A stretch of DNA of 64,000 nt from Neodiprion pinetum (lineage: Eukaryota > Arthropoda > Insecta > Hymenoptera > Diprionidae), in contig NC_060235.2 of the NCBI RefSeq assembly GCF_021155775.2, forward strand, positions 38,108,607 through 38,172,606, read 5' to 3'. The position numbers were made by a program, and so were the translations under genes. The notes below the pieces were generated by a model. It searched no databases, was not told the origin of the DNA, and worked only from the letters and a program-made list of their open reading frames with translations. Below are positions 25,101 to 31,727 of the stretch, piece by piece; position 1 is the stretch's first letter; each line of letters opens with the position of its first letter.

Positions 25101-26380
25101 GCATTGTTGGATCGTCTTTCAATTTCCCCGGTTTCGAATAAATGCTTCACCGCCTCTCCTTTTCCTACCGCAAAGCGGCGGCATACCGCGTTGAATAATT
25201 CGTAGGTATATAATGTACATATACATATATATATGTATATACGCGTATACACGTATACATAGATATGTTTGTAATATAATTTACGAGAATATGACTCTGC
25301 TTTACTTGGAATTATTGATCGATTATACGCCCTGTTGAATTCTAGATTCATAACGCTCTAGAAAGAAAAAAAAAAAAAACAAGCTCGAAAAATTTCGGTA
25401 TCAAGTGTACGCGGAACGATTTGTCAAATGCGTGTCTGCCCAGGAAATAACGTTTACAGAAGGTATCGTAATTCTTTCGAACATGCTTGCGGATGGTTGA
25501 AAAATGCAAAGAAATCGGAACTGCGGTGCAACGTTGACGGGAATTTGTCGTTTTATTTTTTATTCCAAAGTAACCGTGTCTCTTTCCTCGAAGTGAACTC
25601 ACCGTGGTTCGAAAATTCCGCCAGAAGATGGCCGGGTGAAGAAACTTTTCTGAATGTAATAAAATATTAACGCGTCAATATTAGGTCCGACTCTGGAGAA
25701 ATAAGGTTATATATCTACGGTGTTTTGTTTTTCCCTCGTACTTTTACCTATAGATGCACCCTCCGAGCGACAAGAGGATGTCGCGGCGAGGTGAGATAGA
25801 TAAATGATAGTCCGAAAGCGAATGAATGACCGAGTGTGTTGGTAAATTGGCAAAAACAAAAAAAAAAAAAAAAAAAACCACGGTTATACCTGCTGTTCGG
25901 TAATTACCTGCCATAGGCGATAAACGACCGCTCATTAAAGAATTCCTATCCCTTGCGCCGATCCGCTTTGACCCGGATGAATCCCGAATGCAGATGTCGA
26001 AAGGGTTGTTAGCTACACGCCTTGTGCTTCCGCCTCGCAGAGGGACTGTCGGGGAATATTTAACCAACTCATTAACAGCTAGTTTCACCCAAGTCTGGTA
26101 CACGAACCCGGACGCTTTCCGGAACCGGAAGGGAAAGGGGGGAGCGAGGGAGAAAGAGCAAGGGAGCGGGGTGGAGGGGGGGGGGGGGGGGGTAGGAAGG
26201 ACGACTTACTTAATCCTGAGTAAACAGCACTTTCCTACAACCTGCAGCCTGATCAAACATTTGTCCCCACTACCCGCCTGATTAAACGCAAGGCTGTAGC
26301 CTAGCGCTAAGTTTGTCGGCGCTGCCGCTGCTGCTGCATCGGAGCGAAGCGACTCGGATGCAACGGTGCATTGACGTGCG

Positions 26381-26413
<33 letters not shown>

Positions 26414-27982
26414 GGAGAGGGAGAAAGAGAGACTGCGAATCGTCTATACATCAAGGTTTCCGGCTGACTGCACTCGGACTCACGTCACTGGCTCGTGCCG
26501 CTAATTTATCATTGTCTCTCTATGTTTGGGGTTGGTTGGATGGTTGGTTATACGCACGTGACGCGGAGATATCGCGTTATGCACGCGAGTTCTATCCTAC
26601 GCTCCACACGAGCTAGCTAACCAACCGCGTTTTTGGGGGTGACCAGAAAACCCGCGGCTAGAGTCCAGCTGTTCGCCACCGGAACCGCTGACGTGTGTTA
26701 TTAGTTTATTCGTTTGTCAAGTTCCGATACGGGCGCTTTTGTTTTTAACGCTTTGTACTTTGTGCCTACGGCAATGGATTTTTGATCGGGAAGTCGAAAT
26801 TCTGAATACAATTTTTTTTCGTTGTTTTTCTCAGCTCTCGAATTCTGTGAATAAGTTTTGTACATATGATATTGTTACGTAAGCGGGCGAAATAAATAGT
26901 CGGGAGAATTCAAAAGGACTGGGGTGGTTTATTTGGGACAAAAGTACAAGGAGACGTGTGTCGTTTTTAAAGTCCGTTCAAGGAATAATCCAGAAAGATC
27001 CTCGTTGATTTCAAGATACGATCGTTGTCCGGGAACATCAGATCTTCATTTTGATTAATTAAATGAATACATGCATATTCGAAGGGGGAAACCGTAACAC
27101 TACTATTAATAATATATGTATATGATAAATTCATACCTAAACGAAAAAAGATGTTCTCCTAGCAATTTCTGACGATCTGTTTCAAAATCGGCTCTATGGA
27201 TCGAAGCATCGAGCTTTTTTACACAAGAAACACGTTAGCTCATATTTTTTTCCCTGATGACAGGTAGTGATATATAAATATCAAAAACGGAGGTTAGATT
27301 CAAAAACGTGATAAAATTTACGAACAGGTTTCTGGTAAACAACAAGGCCTAAAGGCCTAGAAATTGGAGGATTTTCATTTCTTAGCGAGCATAAACAACA
27401 ACGAAAACGTCTCGGTTAAATCCGGATCGAAATTTCAAGCATCGGTATATCGTACACAGTTACTCCGAGTCATATTGGGGGATTCAGAGATCGTATCAAG
27501 CCCTCGCGAATGACCCTAGACCCGAAACGTTCGGTCGGTTTCTAATTGCCATTGTCACAAGCCACTCCAGGGGATATTAAACTTTGCAAACGAACGTGCG
27601 ATACAGTTATTCGCGCTGCATTGCGGGCACATAATACGGGGTCAGGATCAGAACGAGGATGTGGACGAGGACGCGGAGGTGAGAGCATTAATCGTCAATG
27701 CCTTCGGGGCGAGAGATTCGCCCGATAAAGCTCATTTCTACTCACCGCATTTGCCACGGAAAGCGACGGTGACGTTCAGCCCTTTGGTGCAGGCGAAACG
27801 GTTCAGCTCGCAGAGATTAGGGTAGTCGACCCCGTCGCTTCCGCAGACGGGAGAACCGCCCTCGTGGTCACCGAGGCTCGGACAAGAGGTTGCGCACTCG
27901 CATTTAGCGTCGGAACCATTGCGAGTTCGAACGCACTGCGCTCCTTGCGAACAGTTGAGCTTCGTGCAGGGATCCTTCAGTT
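3892..27982 (-). CDS. agrn: Agrin, 3' part of the gene (23 exons visible, N-terminus missing)
   Basis: Agrin is a secreted heparan-sulfate proteoglycan of basement membranes. In vertebrates its C-terminal LamG domains bind dystroglycan, integrins and LRP4. The identification rests on module order: seven Kazal/follistatin modules, two laminin-EGF, one Kazal, linker, EGF-LamG-EGF-EGF-LamG-EGF-LamG, then stop. Perlecan shares the LamG/EGF tail but has Ig and laminin IV modules instead of the Kazal array. The exon lengths sum to 5,291 nt: 2 nt of a split codon plus 1,763 codons including TGA, and all 22 junction phases agree. Several N-glycosylation sequons are visible (NCS, NGS and NVT in the first Kazal; NYT in LamG1; NIT and NVT in LamG2). 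Most exons are phase 1-1, as expected for shuffled extracellular modules. Signal peptide and any N-terminal domain are not in the assembled part. The exon entries give details. Confidence 0.95.
4233..4407 (-). CDS. agrn: Agrin exon: middle of LamG3
   Basis: Encodes RRGQQSNKFELRLRTTHPEG, LIAWIGRGKAEHLALSLQGG and HVVLSYKSKTEEMTLRSR, central strands of LamG3. Acceptor GCCATTTTTTCAG, donor CGA|GTAAGT, phases 2 and 0. Confidence 0.95.
4408..4817 (-). other. Agrin intron after the cassette exon
   Basis: 410 bp, GT-AG. Contains a short TA-rich microsatellite and an A-run (T-run in the transcript). No further exon seen. Confidence 0.8.
4818..4928 (-). CDS. agrn: Agrin cassette exon in LamG3 (acidic, Tyr-rich), z-site position
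   Basis: A 111-bp exon (37 codons) with phase 2 at both ends, so inclusion or skipping leaves the frame intact. It encodes SPNVTNITTFAEYFDESYSE, then DPEDDDDYEYESYDYTE. The acceptor ACGCCCCAG has almost no polypyrimidine tract, but TACTAAC lies 20 nt upstream. The donor is GA|GTGAGT. The insertion falls between KHRYGRR and RRGQQSNKFELRL. In vertebrate agrin the z insert falls just before the equivalent QSNHFELSLRTE segment. Alternative use is inferred, not observed. Confidence 0.85.
4948..4954 (-). promoter_or_regulatory. Perfect branch-point sequence of the cassette exon
   Basis: TACTAAC in transcript orientation, with the branch adenosine 20 nt from the AG. The sequence from here to the AG is purine-mixed, with no real pyrimidine tract, so the exon would depend on this branch site and on enhancers. 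Confidence 0.6.
4999..5041 (-). promoter_or_regulatory. Intronic G-run block upstream of the cassette exon
   Basis: On the transcript strand this reads as consecutive G-runs of 3 to 9 separated by short spacers, 70 nt upstream of the cassette acceptor. G-runs are known binding sites for hnRNP H/F-type splicing factors and can form G-quadruplex RNA. The role here is inferred from position only. Confidence 0.5.
5208..5304 (-). CDS. agrn: Agrin exon: start of LamG3
   Basis: A 97-bp exon, easy to miss because its frame is short. It encodes FTGYDISSSEISEKPVRFRG followed by DNFLQFKHRYGRR, the typical first strands of a LamG domain. Acceptor TTTTGTTCCAG, donor GGAG|GTAAGC, phases 1 and 2. Its end is compatible both with the acidic cassette and, skipping it, with the next LamG3 exon. 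Confidence 0.92.
5305..6079 (-). other. Agrin intron between EGF 4 and LamG3
   Basis: 775 bp, AT-rich. It holds a 12-bp inverted repeat (ATAAAGTTGCAA at 5688-5699 and its complement at 5854-5865) that may be a decayed foldback element. No exon recognised. Confidence 0.75.
6080..6333 (-). CDS. agrn: Agrin exon: end of LamG2 and EGF 4
   Basis: Finishes LamG2 (HWHEVHKLAGAWTGLVGAVQ, MVNGRTYQNLAVNVT), then encodes EGF 4: NENPCHNGGICLPL, LCKCVTGYNGLHCEF. The first in-frame stop in the genomic sequence is inside the intron, just past the donor TTTT|GTGAGT. Acceptor TGTTACAG. The following coding exon completes the split Phe codon. Confidence 0.94.
6405..6816 (-). CDS. agrn: Agrin exon: LamG2, main part
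   Basis: Encodes LDADLNELLVPELSGDGFLE, IEMWFLSRASDGLLLYNG, NGRGDFISLNLVHGRLEFRF and LDTWHCVRISRLGREG, reaching LYIGGVR. The domain has a NIT glycosylation sequon and an RGD tripeptide in the strand that reads GSGDF in LamG1. The donor is AG|GTGAGA. A GTGAGG five bases earlier would break the frame into HWHEVHK. Acceptor TCTCCACAG. Confidence 0.94.
6895..7520 (-). CDS. agrn: Agrin exon: end of LamG1, EGF 2 with large insertion, EGF 3
   Basis: The longest exon. It finishes LamG1 (SHGLLGCIQKLEINRR) and then encodes EGF 2 (ENPCANLPCQNGATC ... KCVCTPEFTGQHC). EGF 2 is interrupted between its third and fourth cysteines by 95 residues. The insertion has four C-x-G-x-x-C motifs, very basic linkers and an acidic Tyr-rich tail. 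EGF 3 follows in normal form (DPCISEPCQHGATC, CKCPPGRTGRHC). The reading frame is open through the whole insertion and codon use stays GC-rich at third positions, so it is not a retained intron by that measure. Confidence 0.93.
7055..7339 (-). other. Insertion in agrin EGF 2: four C-x-G-x-x-C motifs with basic linkers
   Basis: Ninety-five codons lie between cysteines 3 and 4 of EGF 2, where a normal EGF has only a few residues. The four motifs are CDGHEC, CRGKNC, CKGTHC and CAGLNC. The linkers are KKKVTTKR, GRKVGKGFV and APMKQKRSRKNSRKR. The tail is acidic and Tyr-rich (DFDYDLEYEDGF, then YAVEKYEVRDYK). I do not recognise this as a named domain. Confidence 0.85.
7580..7807 (-). CDS. agrn: Agrin exon: middle of LamG1
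   Basis: Continues LamG1: YVQFRYNLGNGPVVL, a basic stretch (TAKRYRKDGVL) and DTFVGSMPTNYTK, with an N-glycosylation sequon NYT. The two flanking introns are only 64 and 59 bp. The donor is AAA|GTGAGC and the acceptor CCCCAG, phases 2 and 2. Confidence 0.94.
7872..8211 (-). CDS. agrn: Agrin exon: EGF 1 and first half of LamG1
   Basis: Encodes a canonical EGF (ACLSYPCHMSSTC, VCLCRPNFTGLLC) and then the start of laminin G domain 1: FDGKSFVRMNRL, IEVEFKTYAENGIILY and the GSGDFVSLAIVDG strand. Acceptor CTCCACCAG, donor GG|GTAAAT, phases 1 and 2. The frame upstream of the internal ATG is open to the acceptor and adds YVPVSPTQEFRACLSYPC, so the ATG is not a start. Confidence 0.94.
8212..8978 (-). 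other. Agrin intron between the small Cys module and EGF 1
   Basis: 767 bp, no coding pattern and no named repeat seen. A T-run in transcript sense lies near 8768-8794. Confidence 0.75.
8979..9152 (-). CDS. agrn: Agrin exon: small Cys-rich (EGF/EB-like) module
   Basis: After a hydrophobic lead (ATIRVVTALLGDL) it encodes CSDDKDCTIPNSEC, GGCVCSKGYAE and QECF. The six cysteines resemble an EGF or EB-type module. Acceptor CATTCAAG, donor TTCG|GTGAGT, phase 1-1. It lies just before the EGF that precedes LamG1. Confidence 0.86.
9231..9425 (-). CDS. agrn: Agrin exon: linker without recognisable domain
   Basis: Encodes 65 residues: DDPMVNTDFPVKRF, a Pro/Ser-containing stretch (TQPAAAISPLSKSTRH), RYYYTHRAHQE and a polar tail. 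No cysteine is present. In vertebrate agrin this interval holds Ser/Thr-rich segments and a SEA domain. The exon is too short for SEA and I see no SEA-like pattern. Acceptor CATTTTCAG, donor CAAG|GTGAGT, phase 1-1, so the exon could be skipped in frame. Confidence 0.85.
9426..11884 (-). other. Agrin intron between Kazal module 8 and the linker exon
   Basis: About 2.5 kb. A SEA domain would be expected here or in the next exons in vertebrate agrin. I found no stretch with splice sites and a SEA-like pattern. The intron includes an AAT/AAC microsatellite and TA-rich runs near 11.6-11.7 kb. Confidence 0.7.
11387..11434. repeat. AAT/AAC trinucleotide microsatellite
   Basis: Tandem TAA units change to ACA units and back to AAT within about 48 bp, inside an agrin intron. 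Confidence 0.9.
11885..12121 (-). CDS. agrn: Agrin exon: Kazal module 8, after the laminin-EGF pair
   Basis: Encodes ADTIPPLPQSCEELEC, CVCPSSC and PVCGSDGQTYDNECEL, and closes at GHCR. A single Kazal module after the LE pair is a hallmark of agrin order. Acceptor ATCTTAG, donor CGAG|GTGTGT, phase 1-1. A 2.5-kb intron follows. Confidence 0.92.
12259..12405 (-). CDS. agrn: Agrin exon: laminin-EGF module 2
   Basis: Encodes PCGCSLFGSVREDCEQ, then CVCKPEIQGQKCTIC and ends LTGCYS. The module is a little short for LE, as is common for the second LE of agrin. Several GT sites follow. TCAG|GTATTG is the only one that keeps the frame into the next exon (CYS-ADTIPPLPQSC). Acceptor CATTTCAG. Confidence 0.9.
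12591..12851 (-). CDS. agrn: Agrin exon: spacer end and laminin-EGF module 1
   Basis: First part: CSDSWHGCCPDGKTAALGPD and CPSLC, which ends the Cys-rich spacer. Second part: laminin-type EGF, CGCNRLGSIADTC, CECKPGVGGVKCDRC and PGYWGLPK, with the eight-cysteine LE spacing. Acceptor CTCCAG behind a good pyrimidine tract, donor GTAAGA, phase 1-1. Confidence 0.94.
12964..13113 (-). CDS. agrn: Agrin exon: Cys-rich spacer before the laminin-EGF modules
   Basis: Encodes GMEIRPCNGDAPLVDSEG, then EYDCGSGPQRRDCPSMSYC and FARCCKK. It contains seven cysteines in a pattern that is not a Kazal or EGF module. It lies between the Kazal array and the laminin-EGF pair, where vertebrate agrin also has a short Cys-containing stretch. 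The GSG is the only Ser-Gly here next to acidic residues, so glycosaminoglycan attachment is possible but not shown. Donor AAG|GTAAGA. Confidence 0.88.
13114..13628 (-). other. Agrin intron between Kazal module 7 and the Cys-rich spacer
   Basis: 515 bp beginning at the weak GTCCGA donor. No coding pattern seen. Confidence 0.7.
13629..13922 (-). CDS. agrn: Agrin exon: Kazal/follistatin module 7 with Ser/Thr-rich lead
   Basis: Begins with a Ser/Thr-rich stretch (TISTAPVTRLSTNLDGG), then EACRDIHCDFEATC and PICGSDLRTYSSLCAM, closing with DLCQ. The acceptor is CAATTAG. The donor chosen, AAG|GTCCGA, is weak beyond the GT. It is the one that leaves phase 1 and joins to GMEIRPC of the next exon without a stop, so the join is likely but the exact end deserves a transcript check. 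Confidence 0.87.
13965..13993. repeat. GA-rich microsatellite
   Basis: Imperfect (GA)n, read as (TC)n on the transcript strand, in a short intron between Kazal modules 6 and 7. Confidence 0.85.
14130..14366 (-). CDS. agrn: Agrin exon: Kazal/follistatin module 6
   Basis: Starts ALCAGIHCENGARC, followed by CICPESC and PVCGSDAKTYPSECEL, and closes with GDCG. A short tail, EKSPVAAL, leads to the next module. Acceptor CATCCAG, donor GTAAGT, phase 1-1. The insert between AC and the closing cysteine is slightly longer than in the sister modules and proline-rich (DPLLPPLH). Confidence 0.93.
14367..15060 (-). other. Agrin intron between Kazal modules 5 and 6
   Basis: 694 bp, no coding pattern and no repeat of note. 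Confidence 0.75.
15061..15175 (-). CDS. agrn: Agrin exon: Kazal module 5, second half
   Basis: Encodes VEMPVCGTDGVTYFSECAL and closes with KGDCG, the Kazal half of module 5. Acceptor TAATTCCAG, donor GTAAGA, phases 0 and 1. Joined to the previous exon it restores the normal cysteine spacing of the module. Confidence 0.93.
15176..17244 (-). other. Agrin intron that splits Kazal module 5
   Basis: About 2.1 kb. It holds long T-runs (plus strand) near 16956-16978 and 17046-17060. Open frames at 16.3-16.9 kb on both strands overlap each other, lack splice-framed domain patterns and look spurious. Confidence 0.75.
17245..17342 (-). CDS. agrn: Agrin exon: Kazal module 5, first half
   Basis: A 98-bp exon encoding NGCENKKCDHYAECESD and CVCPWNCDNA, the EGF-like first half of a follistatin module. 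Acceptor CTGTTCCAG, donor GTAAGA, ending in phase 0. The Kazal half is on the next exon, 2 kb away. This is the only module of the array split at this internal boundary. Confidence 0.92.
17343..19865 (-). other. Agrin intron between Kazal modules 4 and 5
   Basis: About 2.5 kb. Open frames on both strands lack recognisable domains. No repeat stands out apart from A/T runs. Confidence 0.7.
19866..20052 (-). CDS. agrn: Agrin exon: Kazal/follistatin module 4
   Basis: Continues module 4: VCQWGAVCAENGDNAVC, then the Kazal half with PVCGDDGISYGNECKL and the closing GLC. Acceptor TTTCCAG, donor GTAAGT. The phase is 0 at the start and 1 at the end. The open frame covering this stretch in another phase is a shadow. 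Confidence 0.92.
20053..20848 (-). other. Agrin intron inside the start of Kazal module 4
   Basis: 796 bp, no coding pattern recognised. The intron falls after GPCSEK, six residues into the module. Confidence 0.75.
20849..21090 (-). CDS. agrn: Agrin exon: Kazal/follistatin module 3 and start of module 4
   Basis: Starts GSNPCDDAKC and runs through a Kazal half in which the usual CGSDG is CARGGSTY, ending at TGAC. It then enters the first residues of the next module (GPCSEK). Two donors are possible at the end: AAG|GTGGGT and a GTAAGA four bases further into the intron. Only the first leaves phase 0 and joins cleanly to VCQWGAVC. The strict spacing of cysteines also supports it. Confidence 0.92.
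21213..21428 (-). CDS. agrn: Agrin exon: Kazal/follistatin module 2
   Basis: One complete module in one exon: DPCAGVECVEPEVC, then PVCGSDGKTYSNECSL, closing at GAC. Acceptor CTTTTCAG, donor GTGAGT, phase 1-1. The split codon joins G from the previous exon with AT to give Asp, so the module starts DPC like its neighbours. The 6.3-kb intron before it is the longest inside the visible coding part. Confidence 0.94.
21498..21622. repeat. Hairpin-forming inverted repeat, 125 bp
   Basis: The outer 18 bases are perfectly complementary to the last 18, followed by a 3x3 internal loop and a further 8-bp perfect stem. Inside are GAACGTTC segments and a GAGTGAG/CTCACTC stem. It sits in an agrin intron 70 bp upstream of the Kazal 2 exon. 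It could be a small foldback transposon relic or a structured RNA. Confidence 0.8.
21671..21704. repeat. GA microsatellite
   Basis: Imperfect (GA)n tract just outside the 125-bp hairpin. Confidence 0.85.
22388..22440. repeat. Short hairpin, 16-bp stem
   Basis: GCGTTTCAAA pairs with TTTGAAACGC, and GGCGAG with CTCGCC, with a 2-nt bulge and a 19-nt loop. Intronic position. Confidence 0.7.
26176..26192. repeat. G homopolymer (17)
   Basis: Uninterrupted G-run in an agrin intron, in a purine-rich context. Length may vary with sequencing error. Confidence 0.85.
26380..26415. repeat. GA microsatellite running into a G-run
   Basis: (GA)n followed directly by about 13 G. Confidence 0.85.
27746..27982 (-). 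CDS. agrn: Agrin exon: Kazal/follistatin module 1 (first visible)
   Basis: Encodes one complete follistatin-like module: an EGF-like half (DPCTKLNCSQGAQC) followed by a Kazal half with the PVCGSDGVDYPNLCEL signature and the closing GKC. Three N-glycosylation sequons are present (NCS, NGS, NVT). The acceptor is TTCCCAG and the donor is GTGAGT. The exon opens with two bases of a split codon (AA, from a GAA read through the acceptor), so a coding exon ending in phase 1 must lie upstream. I could not find it in the window. Confidence 0.93.
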
Positions 27983-30106
27983 CTGGGAACAAAAAATTGT
28001 CGGAGACACATCAGGCTAATTCCACTGTAAAGTACAATCGTTGATGTTCGGGGGGATCGGATTGAACCACTAATTAGAATAGAAACAGAGACTGAGAGAG
28101 TCGAGTTCGGCGCCAGAGGGGTCAGATTTGTTTTCCAATTAATTCAGACCGACTGTGCCCAAAAGCTTTCCCGATTTACTCGATACATCCCTCCGGTAAT
28201 TAATTAGTCATATTAATGGTCGTCTCGATTATCCCGTCATTCGTTGCTCCCCTATCGCGTTATGCGATACTACGAAAATCCCACTTCTGACACAAATTCA
28301 ACGATTTCGTTGAGTCAAGACAACCCGCGAGTTCTCCGTGTTTCTCATTTTCAACCTAACCCCAATTCCGACACATCATTATTCACTCACAGGAATAAAG
28401 TTATTCCGTTGGAAACAACTGATCGCAATAATTAACTAAACCAACGATTCGAATATCAATAGCCGTTTGTAAACCGTATTGACAAAAAAAATAAAATAAA
28501 ATAAAAAACACCAACCGAACGTGCGGTTTTTATCTGATACGTCGCTATAGAAACACTTGACTAATCGAATTTTATAATATTCTTTTATTCTTTTTCGAAA
28601 AGTAAACAGCCAGGGACATTAATCAGCGAAGAGTTTGCTGCGAACTCTCGGAGTCTCTGCTGCATTTAGTCGCCGTAGAAATATCAGCGAAGGTTGGAAA
28701 CACTGGCACGTTTTTAATTACTAAGAAAGCCATTAGCCCGAGGTTCTATATTTAAATTGGCGGATAGACGACATATGCCTGCACATATTCTGACTTCGTA
28801 AATTTAATTGTATAAGGTACACATAGAGCTGGAAATGCCATCGCGAGTTTGATTAATTAATTAATTATTATTACAGCTTGATCCAATATCGAGTGTTTCA
28901 CGGAGTTAAGCGGATTGCGTCAAATTGGCAAAGCAGATTTTATGCAGTTATGCGTCTCGGATCAGGTGGTAATGCAACTTCTCTGAGACGGAAAATACGA
29001 TGGTGCGAATTATGTTCGTCAGGTGGCTTAGATATTATACCTTTTGGATAAATATAGCAGCAGCTCGACACGGCTATCGAAGTACAGATCAGGATAAACG
29101 TGTTCATTTCGGAGGTCTGTGTCTATATACGATATTTTTTTTTTCTTTAACGTCGCAACGGATGAACGGTTACTCGAGGCTATTGCATTAAACTGAAATA
29201 AAGCTTCGTTCAACATCAAGGGTTTACACGGTACGGATTACGGCAAGCGGATAAAGGTGTAATTTAAACTGGTTAATTTAATTATCTCGTCATATTATAC
29301 TATACGTTCCTGGCAGAGATATTTCGTTAAACACCCGTTACGTTCGGCGCGTTGCCCGATACGCACGTTAATTCGTACAGAATGCTTTTTCAAAATAAAA
29401 AAAAAAAAAACATCCGTTTGATTACTGTTTGTTTTTACGATATAAGACGTTGTTGATGAAGTTTTGTGAATTTCAGACTGAGCTCCGCTTCAATAAAATA
29501 AAAATATAAATTTCATTTAGAACAAGATTCCCAATTTTATTTACAGTTTTATGATTTATAGTTTCAGGAACATTCTAGAATTTTTTCATCGAAATTATTA
29601 ACAAAAAAGGCGGCATGGTGCATATAAATAACGAACGACTCCGAAATCGAGGGCTTTCACAGCGTCGCATCTCGTGACATCACTGTCCGAGTTGTAACAG
29701 ATAGAAAGAGGAAACGTTCGAGTTGAAAACATCTTTTTGAATTCGAGCTCAAAGCCCAAATGATGAGTTTGTGTTTTTTTTTTTTACTTTCAAATATACG
29801 CGATTAAAAAAAAAAATAAACATATTTGGGCCAAAAATCTCCAAAACAATTCTTACAAAAAAATTTCTGGTATCGAATCTCAAAACTCTACCCACGATCT
29901 TGAATCTGTAAGCGGTTTTTTAAAGATTTTGTCAAAGTTTCAAGTCAATCGGACAAACGTGTGCCACCGTTCTGTTATTAATTTCAATCAAAAAAATTCT
30001 ACATCGTTCTTCAAATTATAAATAACAAAGTCCTCAAACTGAAATTGCTCGGAGGGATTTCATTTCCTTTGAAAGAAAATTAAAAAAATAAAAAAAAATT
30101 ACAAAC

Positions 30107-30125
30107 AGGTATGATTTTAGACCGT
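30107..30125. repeat. Dispersed 19-mer, copy 1
   Basis: AGGTATGATTTTAGACCGT, preceded by an A-rich tract. An identical 19-mer, also behind an A-tract, occurs at 53179-53197. Confidence 0.6.
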
Positions 30126-31712
30126 TCAAGCTTGAACATGCAAAAGGAAACTTGGCTGGAGCTGCGCTCGGCTCTGATTAACATGAAAATGACACGGTAG
30201 TCCTTGGGAGAGGGCGGTGGCCGGGGTGAAAGAATAATTAGCGAGGGTAGAAGGCAGAGGCCTCCAGAGATCAGAGGCAGCGGTCAGGGAGTCAGGCAGA
30301 TTAGTGGTCAGACGTTAAGCGCTAAGTGACGCGAACCCCGGTGCCTGGTTATCGGGCACGGCGGCTGACTGCAGCTCGGTTTTACTACCGAAACGCCAAG
30401 TGGCAGTTGTTGGGTGGGACCGCGGGCTGCCCTAGGACCTAAAAGTTAATTGACCACCCTGCAGGCGAAGGTTGGAAAGCTCCGGGAGAGTCCGCCATTG
30501 GCGAAGGAACAAAGACGCGGGCCGTGGGGTAAAGTTTAGTATGAAAGGAAATAAGAAACTTTTGCCTACTTTTGTTATACCGTTATCTTCCTTTGTCAGC
30601 GCACGCCAACCTCGCGTTATAGAGGAATGACAATGGGGGATGTAATTAGCGGTTAAGATCGGTAATTAATAGGATGGAATTCAAGAGATTCGCCTCTCTG
30701 TGTAAGCTTAGTTCTGATTTTTTTTTTTTTTTTTTTTTCTCTTCCTTCACCTTTTTTCCAACCTTTTTTATACCCTGTTGCTTTGTTCCCCACTCATCCG
30801 TACTGCAATTAACAACCGCAATTAATTTCTTCGGCTGCCTCCGCAGACCGACGCCTGTTCGAGACAAAAGTACACTATCGTCTCGGCTTGTCTCTGTACA
30901 AAAGAATGTTACGGAAAAAAGACTATTCGGTCAGGACGCTGAATGACGGATAAATTGACAATTTAAGTTAGACGTTACTCGAACTTGGAGCAGTTTGTAT
31001 AATCAATTTGAATTGATTCGGTTAATTCCGTATTAAGACACTATTCAACACAATTTCAATGAACTATCGTTTAATTCAAGCCAATAATTTATTTGATTGA
31101 AATAGTTTCAAACAATCTTGACTCGTTAAAAGACGAATCGACTCTGAAATTTCAGTGATTCGAATTCCAGCTATTCTCTGACGGATCAGTCGGGTTTCAG
31201 TTCACTTGAAAATCTTTTTTCACATCGCTTTGTCATAATATCAGTTACAATTCAATCGAAAGAACGTGTAGTACATAAAAAATAGAAATAGTTTCGGTAT
31301 TTCAAGATTGTCAAAAATCCAGGAAACCATCGTAAAGAAAAACATTATACTCGTATTTATCAAACCAGACTGCTTCAAATATCAATTTGAACAATATTTG
31401 ACGCAAGTCTTGATTCCAATGTCGGATATTCTTTGGCAAGAAGTTTCGTCGCAGGCAGAGAAACGCGGTTAAGCTTTGTCCGTTCCCTTCGGAGTGTCCG
31501 TTGAACGTGGTTCGAGATAATATATTATGAGAAAATGCACGTCGAGCACTCCACGCGTATATCGCTACGTTATTTGCCCCGGTTTTTCGTTCGCGGTTGG
31601 TGGGCGTGAACTTCGTTGCACATCCATGTAGGTGCATACAACGAACGTGCTTACAAGCCGCGGAGGACGGGCACCTATGAACTCGGCCCTTTTTCACCCT
31701 ACCCCTCCCCCA

Positions 31713-31727
31713 CCCCCCCCCCCCCCC
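31713..31727. repeat. C homopolymer (15)
   Basis: Uninterrupted C-run following shorter C-runs. Confidence 0.85.

Larger units (their letters stand above)
21429..27745 (-). other. Long agrin intron between Kazal modules 1 and 2
   Basis: About 6.3 kb. It holds two hairpin-forming segments, GA microsatellites and G-runs (near 26.2 and 26.4 kb). No Kazal signature is present on the minus strand, and phases on the two sides match, so no exon is required here. Confidence 0.75.
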
